From the NCBI GenBank assembly GCA_963817035.1, contig CAWFMM010000004.1, positions 434,001-498,000 of the forward strand: DNA of 64,000 nucleotides. The letters run 5' to 3'. Origin of the DNA: AC-49 sp963817035. GTDB lineage: Bacteria > Actinomycetota > Thermoleophilia > Solirubrobacterales > Solirubrobacteraceae. Each line of letters starts with the position of its first letter. The first letter of the stretch is position 1. Shown here one piece after another: positions 25,717 to 34,625 of the stretch. The notes beneath the pieces are model-generated. The model did not search any database. It worked only from the letters and a program-made list of their open reading frames with translations, and had not been told where the DNA came from. The position numbers and the translations under genes were made by a program.

Positions 25717-27863
25717 GCACCGAAGCGGCCCAGCGCGCCGAGCAGCTGCGGCGCGTGCTCAACCACCACATCCACCGCTACCACGTCCTCGACGACCCGG
25801 AGATCGCCGACGACGAGTACGACGCGCTGTTCGCGGAGCTCAAGGCGCTCGAGGCGCAGGATCCTGGCCTGCTGACGCCGGACTCGCCGACCCAGCGCGT
25901 CGGATCGGCGCCGGTCTCGAGCCTGACCAAGGTCACCCACGAGCTGCCGATGCTGTCGCTGGCCAATGCGCGCTCGGCCGAGGAGATCCGCGCCTGGGTC
26001 GCCCGCATGCGCGCCCACCTTGCGCGTGAGGGCATCGAGGACCCGCAGTTCCACTACGTCGCCGAACCGAAGATCGACGGCCTGGCGATCTCGCTGCTCT
26101 ACCGCGAAGGGGTGCTCGAACGTGGAGCGACCCGCGGCGACGGCGAGACCGGCGAGGACGTCACCCACAACCTGCGCACGATCCCGACGATCCCGCTGCG
26201 GATCGACATGAAGAGCCCGCCGGCGCTGCTCGAGGTCCGCGGCGAGGTCTACATGTCGCTGCCCGACTTCGCCGCGCTCAACGAGCGCCGCGCCGAGCAG
26301 GGCCTGTCGACGTTCATGAACCCCCGCAACTCGGCCGCCGGCACGATCCGCCAGCTCGACCCCAACCTGACCCGCGAGCGCCCGCTGAGCGTCTGGTGCT
26401 ACGGCATCGGCGCGACCGACGGGGTCACGTTCACGTCGCACTGGGAGTCGCTCGAGTGGCTGCGCGAGCACGGCTTTCGCGTCAACGCCGACATCGTGCG
26501 CCTCGGCAGCGAGGACGAGGTCGTCGCCCAATGCCTGGACTGGCAGACGCGCCGCGGCGCGCTGGATTTCGAGATCGACGGCGTGGTCGTCAAGGTCGAC
26601 CAGGCTGAGCTGCAGCGCCGCCTCGGCGTCGTCGGCCGCGACCCGCGCTGGGCGATCGCGTGGAAGTTCCCGCCGACGACCAAGGTCACGACGCTGCGCG
26701 ACATCCAGTGGAACGTCGGCAAGTACGGCGACCTGCATCCGTTCGCGGTGCTCGAGCCGATCGGGATCGCGGGTGTGACGGTCAAGCTCGCGACACTGCA
26801 CAACGAGGAGGACCTCGCCCGCAAGGACATCCGCATCGGTGACGAGGTGATCGTCCTGCGCGCCGGCGACGTGATCCCGCAGGTCATCTCACCGGCGCCG
26901 CACGCCGTCGAACGCAAGGACCGGGCCGACCCGCCGCTGCCGCCCGCCAACTGCCCGGTCTGCGACACGAAGACGGTCAAGGGCTCGGGCGTCTTCACGC
27001 TGTGCCCCAATCGTCAGTGTCTCGGCCGCCGCTGGCAGCTGCTCAAGCACTTCGCCTCGCAGGGCGCGATGGACATCGAAGGGCTGGGGGAGAAGCAGGT
27101 CGGCCAGCTCCAGCAGGATGGCCTCGTCGCGACGCCAGGCGATTTCTACCGGCTCACCGCCGAGCAGCTGCTCGAGCTCGAGGGCTACGCGCAGGTCAGC
27201 GCCGAGCGGCTCGTGGCCGCGATCGGGGCGTCCAAGGAGCGCCCCTTCGGGCGCGTGCTGTTCGCGATCGGGATCGAGGGGGTCGGCTCCGTCACCGGGC
27301 GCAACCTCGCCCAGCATTTCCGCTCGATCGAGGCGCTGGCCAAGGCGTCGGCCGTGGAGATCGCCGCCGTCCCGGGGATCGGTCCGATCGTCGCGAGGCT
27401 GATCGCCACCCAACTCGCCGACCCGGACACGATCGCGTTGATCGACGACCTCAAGCGCTGCGGCCTGCGCTTCGAGGAGGACGGACCGCCGCCCGGCGAG
27501 GGCCCGCTGGCCGGGCGTTCACTCGTCCTCACCGGCACGCTGCCGGAGCTCACGCGCGAGCAGGCGACCGAGCGAATCCTCGCCGCCGGTGGACGCGTCG
27601 TGTCCGGCGTCTCCAAGAAGACCGACTACGTCGTGGCCGGCGAGAGCCCCGGCTCGAAGCTCGAGAAGGCCGAGCGGCTCGGCGTTCAGGTCGTCGACGA
27701 GGCCGGCCTGCTGGAGCTTCTCGCGGCCGGAGCCGAGCCGCCGGCGGTCGGCGGGGGCGCGGGCGTCGTCGGCGACGAGGGGACGGTCGGCGACGTCGGC
27801 GTCGTCGATGGGGTCGTCGGCGTCGGCTTGGGCGACGGTGACGGTGACGCGGAGCCCGCGTAG
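25713..27863 (+). CDS. ligA: NAD-dependent DNA ligase
   Basis: LigA seals nicks in replication and repair using NAD+. The nucleotidyltransferase lysine is Lys120 in KIDG. Further on are the OB domain, a four-Cys zinc finger beginning CPVCDTKT near 412, helix-hairpin-helix repeats and a BRCT domain (LAGRSLVLTGTLPELTREQA near 597). After the BRCT comes a tail of about 40 residues made mostly of Gly, Val and Asp. That tail is encoded where the gene overlaps dacB antiparallel by 178 bp. At 716 residues it is longer than usual (about 670). Confidence 0.97.
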   Translation: MSTEAAQRAEQLRRVLNHHIHRYHVLDDPEIADDEYDALFAELKALEAQDPGLLTPDSPTQRVGSAPVSSLTKVTHELPMLSLANARSAEEIRAWVARMRAHLAREGIEDPQFHYVAEPKIDGLAISLLYREGVLERGATRGDGETGEDVTHNLRTIPTIPLRIDMKSPPALLEVRGEVYMSLPDFAALNERRAEQGLSTFMNPRNSAAGTIRQLDPNLTRERPLSVWCYGIGATDGVTFTSHWESLEWLREHGFRVNADIVRLGSEDEVVAQCLDWQTRRGALDFEIDGVVVKVDQAELQRRLGVVGRDPRWAIAWKFPPTTKVTTLRDIQWNVGKYGDLHPFAVLEPIGIAGVTVKLATLHNEEDLARKDIRIGDEVIVLRAGDVIPQVISPAPHAVERKDRADPPLPPANCPVCDTKTVKGSGVFTLCPNRQCLGRRWQLLKHFASQGAMDIEGLGEKQVGQLQQDGLVATPGDFYRLTAEQLLELEGYAQVSAERLVAAIGASKERPFGRVLFAIGIEGVGSVTGRNLAQHFRSIEALAKASAVEIAAVPGIGPIVARLIATQLADPDTIALIDDLKRCGLRFEEDGPPPGEGPLAGRSLVLTGTLPELTREQATERILAAGGRVVSGVSKKTDYVVAGESPGSKLEKAERLGVQVVDEAGLLELLAAGAEPPAVGGGAGVVGDEGTVGDVGVVDGVVGVGLGDGDGDAEPA

Positions 27864-29050
27864 CCGGCGATCCACGGGACCATCCGGTCCTCCTGGCCCT
27901 TGGCACAGCTCGTGCAGACGCCGTTCTCGATGAACGAGAACGCGATCGTGTCGCCGTTGCGGGCCGGGCAGTAGCCCGAGAGCGCGCTGACACCGCTCAG
28001 CGTTCCCGTCTTCATCCGGCAGCCCCGGGCGAGCGTGCGCAGCATGCGATGAGCCAACGTGCCCTCTCCCGGCGCGGCCAGCGACGTCGTCCACGCGTCG
28101 ACGTCGATGCTGTCGTTCATCGAGGCCAACAGCGCCACGACCTGGCGCGCCGTGGTGCGATTGACGCGTGACAGCCCCGATCCGTCGACGACCGCGTTGT
28201 GCACCCCGAAGCCCGCCGTCATCGCTCGTACCACCGCCGCGCCCGCGGGCGTCGTCCCGGCGGCGCCGAATGTGGCACCGAGGCCCTTCAGCAGCATCTC
28301 GGCGTAGAAGTTGTCCGACGGGCGGTTCGTCGCCTCGATCAGCTTCGCGATCGTCGGCGAGTCGATCGCGGCGAGCGTCTGCGGGAGACCACTCGGCACG
28401 TGCGCCAGCGTGACCGGGTCGCCGGCGACCGTCACACCGGCGGCCGAGAGGAAGTGCCGAAACCGCGCCGCCGCGGCGTGCGCGGGGCCGCCGGAGTCAG
28501 ACACGCCGCGGTCCCAGACCAGCGCGCCGAGCGTCCCCTCGACCTCGGAGTCGCCCGCGTAGTTCGATGCGTAGCTGCCGCGGCGAAGATCGAACAGCGA
28601 CTCGTCACCGACGATCGAGCCGTCGATGCGCGTGACGTGGGCCTGGTAGCGCACCTGCGAGGCGAGCTTCTTCAGGCCGCTGTCGTCGAGCGTCGGATCG
28701 CCCCCGCCGACGAGGTACAGGTCGCCGTTGAGCACGCCGGCCAGGCTGATCTGCGCGCTGGGTCCAGTCTGCACCGTCGTCTGCAGTGTTCCCTGGGCGC
28801 CGAACTGATTCAGCGCGGCTGCGGTGGTATAGAGCTTCTCGTTCGACGCGGGCGCGAGGCGCCGGTTGGCATTGCGCGAGTACAGGACGGTGCGTGTGGT
28901 CAGGTCGCGCACATAGGCCCCGGAGGCGTAGCCCATGCGCGCATCGACGCGGGCGAGCTTCGCCTTGAGCGCGGGCCCGGTCAGCGCACCGGCTGGGGCG
29001 GGCACGCAGACAACGAGCGCGGCCGTGAGCACGGGGATGATGCGGCGCAT
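27686..29050 (-). CDS. dacB: D-alanyl-D-alanine carboxypeptidase/endopeptidase (PBP4, peptidase S13)
   Basis: This low-molecular-weight penicillin-binding protein trims peptidoglycan peptides outside the membrane. A signal peptide (MRRIIPVLTAALVVCVPAPAGA) is followed by the SxxK motif SNEK (Ser69, Lys72), the SxN motif in RPSDNFYAEM and the KTG motif in MKTGTLSGVSALSGY. After about residue 400 comes a Ser/Pro/Thr-rich tail, perhaps a wall-spanning linker, encoded in the region shared with ligA. TACCCT at 29059-29064 lies 8 nt upstream of the ATG. Confidence 0.93.
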   Translation of the reverse strand: MRRIIPVLTAALVVCVPAPAGALTGPALKAKLARVDARMGYASGAYVRDLTTRTVLYSRNANRRLAPASNEKLYTTAAALNQFGAQGTLQTTVQTGPSAQISLAGVLNGDLYLVGGGDPTLDDSGLKKLASQVRYQAHVTRIDGSIVGDESLFDLRRGSYASNYAGDSEVEGTLGALVWDRGVSDSGGPAHAAAARFRHFLSAAGVTVAGDPVTLAHVPSGLPQTLAAIDSPTIAKLIEATNRPSDNFYAEMLLKGLGATFGAAGTTPAGAAVVRAMTAGFGVHNAVVDGSGLSRVNRTTARQVVALLASMNDSIDVDAWTTSLAAPGEGTLAHRMLRTLARGCRMKTGTLSGVSALSGYCPARNGDTIAFSFIENGVCTSCAKGQEDRMVPWIAGYAGSASPSPSPKPTPTTPSTTPTSPTVPSSPTTPAPPPTAGGSAPAARSSSRPASSTT

Positions 29051-29058
29051 CTCGCGGC

Positions 29059-29064
29059 AGGGTA
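29059..29064 (-). promoter_or_regulatory. -10-like element of dacB (leaderless-type)
   Basis: On the minus strand this reads TACCCT, 8 nt before the dacB ATG. It is back to back with the -10 of the divergent patatin gene, 23 bp away. Confidence 0.45.
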
Positions 29065-29087
29065 GCGAGACGACCAGCGCCCGGAGC

Positions 29088-29093
29088 TACACT
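29088..29093 (+). promoter_or_regulatory. -10-like element of the patatin gene (leaderless-type)
   Basis: TACACT lies 9 nt before the ATG with no ribosome binding site between them, matching the leaderless pattern seen at other operon heads. Confidence 0.5.
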
Positions 29094-29102
29094 GATCCCC
29101 CG

Positions 29103-30383
29103 ATGGGCAAGGTCGTCAAGATCGACACACCGACCGCCAAGCGCCGCCAGGCCGCCGCTCGCGGCCCGTCCACGCGTGGCCGCAAGCCGTCGCGAACCGC
29201 GCTCGTCCTCGGTGGCGGCGGCTTCACCGGCGGCGTCTACGAGATCGGTGCGCTGCGCGCGCTCGACCTCCTGTCGGTCAATCGCTCGGTCAACGAGTTC
29301 GACGTCTACGTCGGCACGTCGGCGGGCTCGTTCGTCGCCGCGTTGATCGCCAACGGCGTCACGCCTGAGGAGATGATGCGGGTCGTCAACCAACAGGCCG
29401 GCGCGTCGTTCACGGACATCGATTCCGGGACGCTGTTGCGGCCAAACTTCGGCGAGTTCGCCCGCAAGACCGCGGAGTTGCCGTTCAAGGCCGCCGGGCT
29501 GCTGCGGCGGCTCGCCGGACAGCTTGGCGAGACCTCCGCCATGGACCTCGTCCTTGCCGTGGCCCAGTGGCTACCCAGCGGCTTGTACGCGGGGGACGGA
29601 ATCGAGGAGTACGTCCGCGGGGTCCTCAGCGTCCCGGGCCGCACCGACGACTTTCGAGACCTGCCGCCTGACCTCTTCCTCGTGGCCACGGATCTCGACA
29701 GCTGCGAGCGCATCGTCTTCGGCGCCCAGGGCTTCGACGACGTCCCGATCTCAACGGCGGTGCACGCATCGACCGCCCTGCCGATGGTCTACAAGCCCGT
29801 CCGCGTCGGCGACCGCGACCTGATCGACGGCGGCATCATCTCGACGACGAACATCGACGTCGCCGTCGAGGCCGGAGCAAAGCTCGTCATCGTCGTGAAC
29901 CCGCTCGTGCCGTACATCAACGACTTCACCGAACGCGTGGCCACGGTCAGCGGCTCGCGCACCAAGCGCGTCAGCGACATGGGCTTCCCACAGATTGGTT
30001 ATCAGACGTTCAAGCTGCTGGCCCACCAGCGTCTGCACGAGCGCCGCAATCACTGGAAGGCCGACTATCCGGGGGTCGACTTCATCCTGATCGAGCCCGA
30101 GCCCAACGACGAGTTGATGTTCGAGACCTCGATCCTGGACTTCGCCAGCCGCGTCGACATCGCGCGCCACGGTTTCCAGTCGGTGACGCTGAAGCTTGCG
30201 TCCGAGTACGACGACCTGCGCGCCGTCTGCGCCAAGCACGGTCTGGAGCTCTCACCGACGCGCGTGCGCAAGGTCGTCAAGCACTTCTCGGCCGAGCGCG
30301 AGACAACCCGTGCGTGGCGCAAGATCCTCGAGCAGACGACCGGCGCGCTGCTGCGTCAGTCGGCGGGCTCAGACGGCGCTTAG
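29103..30383 (+). CDS. Patatin-like phospholipase family protein
   Basis: It is probably a lipid acyl hydrolase with a Ser-Asp dyad. The oxyanion loop GGGGFTGG is at 37-44, the nucleophile elbow GTSAG at 71-75 (Ser73), and the dyad Asp242 lies in the DGG motif (LIDGGIISTTN). The first 30 residues are basic and have no signal peptide, so it is likely cytoplasmic or membrane-associated. The C-terminal 130 residues are not recognised. The ATG at 29103 agrees with the upstream -10. It is divergent from dacB. Confidence 0.93.
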   Translation: MGKVVKIDTPTAKRRQAAARGPSTRGRKPSRTALVLGGGGFTGGVYEIGALRALDLLSVNRSVNEFDVYVGTSAGSFVAALIANGVTPEEMMRVVNQQAGASFTDIDSGTLLRPNFGEFARKTAELPFKAAGLLRRLAGQLGETSAMDLVLAVAQWLPSGLYAGDGIEEYVRGVLSVPGRTDDFRDLPPDLFLVATDLDSCERIVFGAQGFDDVPISTAVHASTALPMVYKPVRVGDRDLIDGGIISTTNIDVAVEAGAKLVIVVNPLVPYINDFTERVATVSGSRTKRVSDMGFPQIGYQTFKLLAHQRLHERRNHWKADYPGVDFILIEPEPNDELMFETSILDFASRVDIARHGFQSVTLKLASEYDDLRAVCAKHGLELSPTRVRKVVKHFSAERETTRAWRKILEQTTGALLRQSAGSDGA

Positions 30384-31502
30384 ATCGCGCGCCGGGTCGA
30401 TGCCCCAGCGCGCGCCGAGTTGCTGCTGCTCGGCCGAGAGCGACCAGCGGTCCGGGCGTTCCTCGCCGTCGAAGTCCGGCACCGCGCCCTTCAGCGCCAT
30501 GCTGCCGGTGTTGTCGCCGATCGCGCGGATCTCCGCGACCTCGTCGGGGGACAGCACCGACTCGGCCGCCACCGCCGCCAGCTCCTCGCGCTTGGACTCG
30601 ACCGTCTTGGCATCGTCGCCGGCCTCCTGGATCAGCGTCGGCGCCACGCATGCGACCGGGCCGCGGGCAAGGTCCCACTGGCAGGCAAGCTGGAGCATCG
30701 TCAGGTCGTGACGTTCGGCGATCGGGCGTAGGCGTTCGATGCGCTCGCGGCCCGCCTCGACCCAGCCGGCGGGGCGGAAGCCGCGGTGGTCGCCGGGCGT
30801 GAACTCGTGCCCGGGGAGCACGTCGTCGTGGAACAGACCGCCATAGTCGACGACCCGCGCGATCACGTTGACGTCGTGGCTGCGGGCGGCGGGCAGCGCG
30901 AGCTCGCCGGGCCATGGCTCGAGCGGGTTGAGGATCAGCATCGCCCAGTCGATCATGTCGCCGAAGCGCTCCAGGCAGCCGATGACATCGAGCGTGAAAC
31001 CGTTGGCCGGACCGGGCGCGATTCCGATCAGGCGCGTCAGGCCCGCGTCGCGCAGCGCCGCCATCCCGTCCCACACCGCCTGGCTCGTGTACCCCGTGCG
31101 ATCGGGGTTGTGCAACAGCAGCAGATCGAACGCGTCGACCCCGCAGCGCTCGAGGCTGCTCTCGGTGGCCATCCGCAGGTAGTCCGCGTAGGCGTCGGGG
31201 CCCCGCAGTCGCGCGTCAGTGAACCGCGGGAACCCACGCGCGCCTTCGCGCTCGCCCTCGTAGAAGTCATGTCCGACCGCGCCGACGAGGCAGTAGCTGT
31301 CGCGTTGAAGACCCTCGAGCGCTCGGCCGACGAGTCGGTCCGCGTCTCCGGCGCCGTAGGTGTCCGCCGTGAGCACGGTGCGGATCCGATCGTCGGGGCG
31401 CAGCAGGGCGGTGAGGCGCTCATCATCGAGCTCCTCGCCGAAGTGCATGAAGCGTCCGCCGCTCCAGGCGCCGAGCGCGGTGTGGGTGGGATTGATTGCC
31501 AC
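30369..31502 (-). CDS. Aldo/keto reductase family protein
   Basis: It is a TIM-barrel oxidoreductase, presumably NAD(P)H-dependent, with unknown substrate. Family features include DTYGAGDADRLVGRAL near the N-terminus, SLERCGVDAFDLLLLHNPDR and a C-terminal helix region with EREELAAVAAESV-like sequence. The usual catalytic tetrad is not fully apparent: a Tyr occurs in DTYGAG and a His in LLLHNP. The start is GTG at 31502, with TAGCCT 7 nt upstream spanning the stop codon of the upstream ligase. Its 3' end overlaps the patatin gene by 15 bp. Confidence 0.85.
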   Translation of the reverse strand: MAINPTHTALGAWSGGRFMHFGEELDDERLTALLRPDDRIRTVLTADTYGAGDADRLVGRALEGLQRDSYCLVGAVGHDFYEGEREGARGFPRFTDARLRGPDAYADYLRMATESSLERCGVDAFDLLLLHNPDRTGYTSQAVWDGMAALRDAGLTRLIGIAPGPANGFTLDVIGCLERFGDMIDWAMLILNPLEPWPGELALPAARSHDVNVIARVVDYGGLFHDDVLPGHEFTPGDHRGFRPAGWVEAGRERIERLRPIAERHDLTMLQLACQWDLARGPVACVAPTLIQEAGDDAKTVESKREELAAVAAESVLSPDEVAEIRAIGDNTGSMALKGAVPDFDGEERPDRWSLSAEQQQLGARWGIDPARDLSAV

Positions 31503-31512
31503 CCGAGGAAGG

Positions 31513-33306
31513 CTACTGCTGATACAGCACGTCGAACTGGTCGGCGTAGCGCGCGTTGACGATATTGCGCTTGACCTTCAGTGTCGGCGTCAGCTCGCCG
31601 GCGGCCTGCGACAGGTCGTGGTCGAGGATGAAGAAGCTCTTGACCTGCTCGACCGGGGCGTAGTTTTCGTTGATCCGCGACAGTTCACCCTGGATCAGGT
31701 CGATGACCTGCGAATCGCGGGCCAGAGACGGCATCGAGACGTCGTCGATGCCATGCTCGCGTGCCCACGGCACGATTTCGTCCTCGTCGAGCGTGATGAG
31801 CATGACCAGGTACCTGCGCCGGTCGCCGTGCATGACGGCCTGGGAGACCCAGCGGGTCTGCTTCATCTCGTTCTCGATGTTGGCCGGCGTGATGTTCTTG
31901 CCGCCGGCCGTGATGATGATGTCCTTCTTGCGGCCGGTGATCGACACGTAGCCGTCGGCGTCGAGGCTGCCGAGGTCGCCGGTGTGCAGCCAGCCATCGA
32001 CGACCGAGCCGAACGAGGCATCCTCGTTGCGGTGGTAACCGGCGAAGATGTTGTCGCCGTGGATCAGGATCTCGCCGTCGTCGGCGATCTTGATCTCGAC
32101 GCCGGGGTAGGCCTTGCCGACGGTTCCGAAGCGATGCTCGGCTGGTGACGCGTACGTGGCTGACGTCGAGGTCTCCGTCATCCCGTAGCCCTCGAGCACC
32201 GCCACCCCGGCACCCCAGAAGAACTCGAGGATCTCGGTGGCGATCGGCGCGGCCCCGGTGACTGCCTCGCGCAGGCGACCGCCGAACAGTGAACGGACGA
32301 AGGCGGCCTTGTCGGCGACCGGAGCGAAACGCTCGGTCAGTTCGGCAGGCACCTCCTGGCCACGCGCCCGAAGGTCGGCGATCTCGCCGCCTACCGTGCG
32401 CACGAGTTCGATCTCGTGGGCAGAGAACTGGCTCTGGGCCAGTGTGTAGAGCTTCTCGAAGATGCGGGGGACCGAGGGCAGGTAGGTCGGGTGGATCTCG
32501 CCGATCTCGGACAGGATCGCCTTGGAGTCGCCGCTGGCGTAGGCGATCGCACAACCGATGTCCAGGCTCAGGAGTTGGATGAGCAGCGCAAAGGAGTGGG
32601 CGAGCGGCAGGAAGAGGTAGATGAGGTCCTGATCGCCCTGGGCACCGAGCCGGCCCGTCGTCTCGCACATGTCGAGCATCCGGCGGTAGTTGCGGTGCGT
32701 CAGGACACAGCCCTTGGGGCTGCCCGTGGTGCCCGAGGTGTAGATGATCGTGAAGATGTCGCTCGGCTCGACGGCCACGGCACGGGCGCGCAGCTCCTCG
32801 GCGTTGCGCTGACGGCCGCGCTGGCGCAGGCCGTCCAGGGCTATCGCGTCGGCGGGCGCGCCCTCGGGGTCGATGACGATGACGTGGCGCAGGCCGGGCA
32901 GCGCGGCGCGTGACGCGGTGACCTTCGCGACCTGCGTGGCGTTCTCGCAGATCACCGCCACGGCCTCGGAGTCGCTCAGCACCCACGCACACTCCTGTGG
33001 CGCGTTGGTCGGGTAGATCGGGACGACCGCGAGTCCCGCGCTCGACGACGCCATGTCGCAGTAGGTCCACTCCGGGCGCGTCTGGGCGAGGATGCTGATG
33101 CGCTCGCCGGGCAGCAGCCCGAGATCAATCAGCCCGAGGCCGATCTCGGTGACGATTTCGCCGGCCTGCGCATAGGTCGTCTCCTCCCAGCGGTCTCCGA
33201 CCTTTCGGTGAGCCAGGACGAGGTCTGCGTATTGATCGACGGCTCGCACCATGAGGTCGGCGATCGTCTGCGAACCGGTGGTGCGGGAAGCGGTCGCTGA
33301 CTCCAA
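31513..33306 (-). CDS. Long-chain acyl-CoA synthetase (AMP-binding)
   Basis: The enzyme activates fatty acids to acyl-CoA through an acyl-adenylate. The P-loop-like motif IIYTSGTTGSPKGCVLTHRN, the motif LEGYGMTETS and the hinge region DGWLHTGDLGSLD with GRKKDIIITAGGKNI are present. TTG at 33306 is preferred as start because GAGGAG lies 6 nt upstream. A GTG at 33366 would add 20 residues that have no support. The protein would then be 597 residues, a usual length for this family. Confidence 0.92.
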   Translation of the reverse strand: MESATASRTTGSQTIADLMVRAVDQYADLVLAHRKVGDRWEETTYAQAGEIVTEIGLGLIDLGLLPGERISILAQTRPEWTYCDMASSSAGLAVVPIYPTNAPQECAWVLSDSEAVAVICENATQVAKVTASRAALPGLRHVIVIDPEGAPADAIALDGLRQRGRQRNAEELRARAVAVEPSDIFTIIYTSGTTGSPKGCVLTHRNYRRMLDMCETTGRLGAQGDQDLIYLFLPLAHSFALLIQLLSLDIGCAIAYASGDSKAILSEIGEIHPTYLPSVPRIFEKLYTLAQSQFSAHEIELVRTVGGEIADLRARGQEVPAELTERFAPVADKAAFVRSLFGGRLREAVTGAAPIATEILEFFWGAGVAVLEGYGMTETSTSATYASPAEHRFGTVGKAYPGVEIKIADDGEILIHGDNIFAGYHRNEDASFGSVVDGWLHTGDLGSLDADGYVSITGRKKDIIITAGGKNITPANIENEMKQTRWVSQAVMHGDRRRYLVMLITLDEDEIVPWAREHGIDDVSMPSLARDSQVIDLIQGELSRINENYAPVEQVKSFFILDHDLSQAAGELTPTLKVKRNIVNARYADQFDVLYQQ

Positions 33307-33387
33307 GCGGGTCTCCTCTTCCGAAACGAGGACGCCATTGCACGCGCGCAACACCTTCGTGCGCACGTTTTCGCCAAAAGTAGTGCG

Positions 33388-33582
33388 TCAGGCGGTGAAG
33401 GCGGCGGTAACGGGAGTCGACGCGGTGCGGATGTGCGCGTGACCCAGCGTCGCGAGGAACAGAGTCTTGTCGATTCGACCCTGGAATATGGGGACGCCCA
33501 GCTCCATACACTTGGAGATCACTTCCCTGCGCTCAAGACCTGCTTCACGTGCGAGCTCAGTGGGCGTCAGGTGAATTGCCAT
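33388..33582 (-). CDS. Small protein resembling the IF2 N-terminal domain
   Basis: The 64-residue protein reads MAIHLTPTELAREAGLERRE and continues through VISKCMELGVPIFQGRI. The helix-turn-helix-like pattern (ELAREAGL..EVISKCMELGVP) resembles the IF2_N domain at the start of translation initiation factor 2. A strong AGGAGGA lies 8 nt before the ATG at 33582, and a good promoter lies upstream. Its role is unknown; nucleic-acid binding is an inference from the fold resemblance. An ATG at 33621 lies upstream of the predicted transcript start and is rejected. Confidence 0.75.
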   Translation of the reverse strand: MAIHLTPTELAREAGLERREVISKCMELGVPIFQGRIDKTLFLATLGHAHIRTASTPVTAAFTA

Positions 33583-33621
33583 CGGCGTATTCCTCCTATG
33601 GGGGACCAAGTGCGTAGACAA

Positions 33622-33650
33622 CGTATAGCGCGTACAGCAGACGCCCTCAA
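33622..33650 (-). promoter_or_regulatory. Promoter of the small IF2_N-like gene
   Basis: On the minus strand, -35 TTGAGG (33645-33650) and -10 TATACG (33622-33627) are separated by exactly 17 bp. This is the most canonical two-box promoter in the window, giving a leader of about 30 nt with a consensus Shine-Dalgarno sequence. Confidence 0.65.
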
Positions 33651-33674
33651 GTAAATGTCCTTTAAGGGTTCCGC

Positions 33675-34412
33675 TTACACCGGATTCGGGATATCGACGA
33701 ACACATGGACGACGCCGAAGTCGGCTGAGAGGCGCTCGCCGAGGGCCTGGACTCCGAGGCGCTCGGTCGCGTGGTGGCCGGCCGCGAGGAAGTGGATCTG
33801 TCCCTCGAGCGCTGAGGCCATGCTCGGCTCGCGCGGTTCGCCGGTGACGAAGGCGTGCAGGCCGGCGTCGATCGCCTCGCCGAGGAGCGACGCGCCGCCG
33901 CCGGAGACGATGCCGACGGTCTCGATCGATGTTGGGCCGTCACTGAACGCCAGCGGCGCGCGGGCGGTGACCTCACGGACTCGAGCGACGAGCTCGTCGG
34001 ACGAGATCCCGTCGAATCGTGCTCGGACGCCGATCCGCGCGAACGGCTCCACCTCGGTCGCGCCGAGCGCCCGAGCGAGCAGCGCGTTGTTACCGAGCTC
34101 GAGGTGGGCGTCGAGCGGGAGGTGGTAGGCGGCGAGTCCGACGCCTGACTCGAGGAGCGGCGCCAGGCGCCCGGCGAGCTCGCGGTCGACCGGGCCGCGC
34201 TCGCCCCAGAACAGGCCGTGGTGGACAAGCACGAGGTCGGCGTTCTTCGCGATCGCCTGCTCGATCAGGGCGCGGCTCGCGCTGACGCCGGTCACCACGG
34301 TGCGGATCTCGTCACGCCCTGGCACCTGCAGCCCGTTGGGTCCGTAGTCCTCGAACGCCCCAGGATCCAGAAGCTCGTCGAGATGGGAGATGAGGTCGGT
34401 GAGGGAGACCAT
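33675..34412 (-). CDS. Nif3-like dinuclear metal centre protein
   Basis: Members form hexamers with a two-metal site, and the biochemical role is debated. The 245-residue protein shows LVLVHHGLFWGERG (two His ligands), AYHLPLDAH and the C-terminal LAAGHHATERLG with further metal ligands. Homology starts MVSLTDLISHLDELLDPGAFEDYGPNGLQ, fixing the ATG at 34412. Upstream codons in frame overlap the tRNA gene. It lies directly downstream of tRNA-Pro on the same strand and may share its transcript. Confidence 0.92.
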   Translation of the reverse strand: MVSLTDLISHLDELLDPGAFEDYGPNGLQVPGRDEIRTVVTGVSASRALIEQAIAKNADLVLVHHGLFWGERGPVDRELAGRLAPLLESGVGLAAYHLPLDAHLELGNNALLARALGATEVEPFARIGVRARFDGISSDELVARVREVTARAPLAFSDGPTSIETVGIVSGGGASLLGEAIDAGLHAFVTGEPREPSMASALEGQIHFLAAGHHATERLGVQALGERLSADFGVVHVFVDIPNPV

Positions 34413-34469
34413 GGCGAACTCGCGGAGCGGCCGGTGACGGCGCCGCCCCACGAGCGAACCACAGTGCGA

Positions 34470-34543
34470 TCGGGGCGCCGAGATTTGAACTCGGGACCTC
34501 ACCGACCCGAACGGTGCGCGCTACCAGGCTGCGCCACGCCCCG
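34470..34543 (-). tRNA. tRNA-Pro, anticodon CGG
   Basis: The minus strand folds as a complete cloverleaf. The acceptor stem CGGGGCG pairs with CGCCCCG, the D arm is GCGC/GCGC and the anticodon stem CACCG/CGGTG holds loop TTCGGGT with anticodon CGG. The T arm is CCGAG-TTCAAAT-CTCGG, and A is the discriminator. CCA is not encoded. The short variable loop and the sequence agree with proline tRNA. Confidence 0.96.
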
Positions 34544-34609
34544 AAGACGGTCAAGGATAGCCGCCGAGTGAAGAGTGGCGCGCCCCGGTCGTAACGCCTG
34601 CGCGGTGGG

Positions 34610-34615
34610 TAGGAC
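34610..34615 (+). promoter_or_regulatory. -10-like element of the disulfide oxidoreductase gene
   Basis: TAGGAC lies 10 nt before the ATG at 34626, without a Shine-Dalgarno sequence. It is one more candidate leaderless start. Confidence 0.4.
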
Positions 34616-34625
34616 TCACGGCACC

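Noticed and set aside
33307..33366. GTG start 20 codons upstream for the acyl-CoA synthetase
   Set aside because: There is no ribosome binding site before it, while the TTG at 33306 has GAGGAG at ideal distance.
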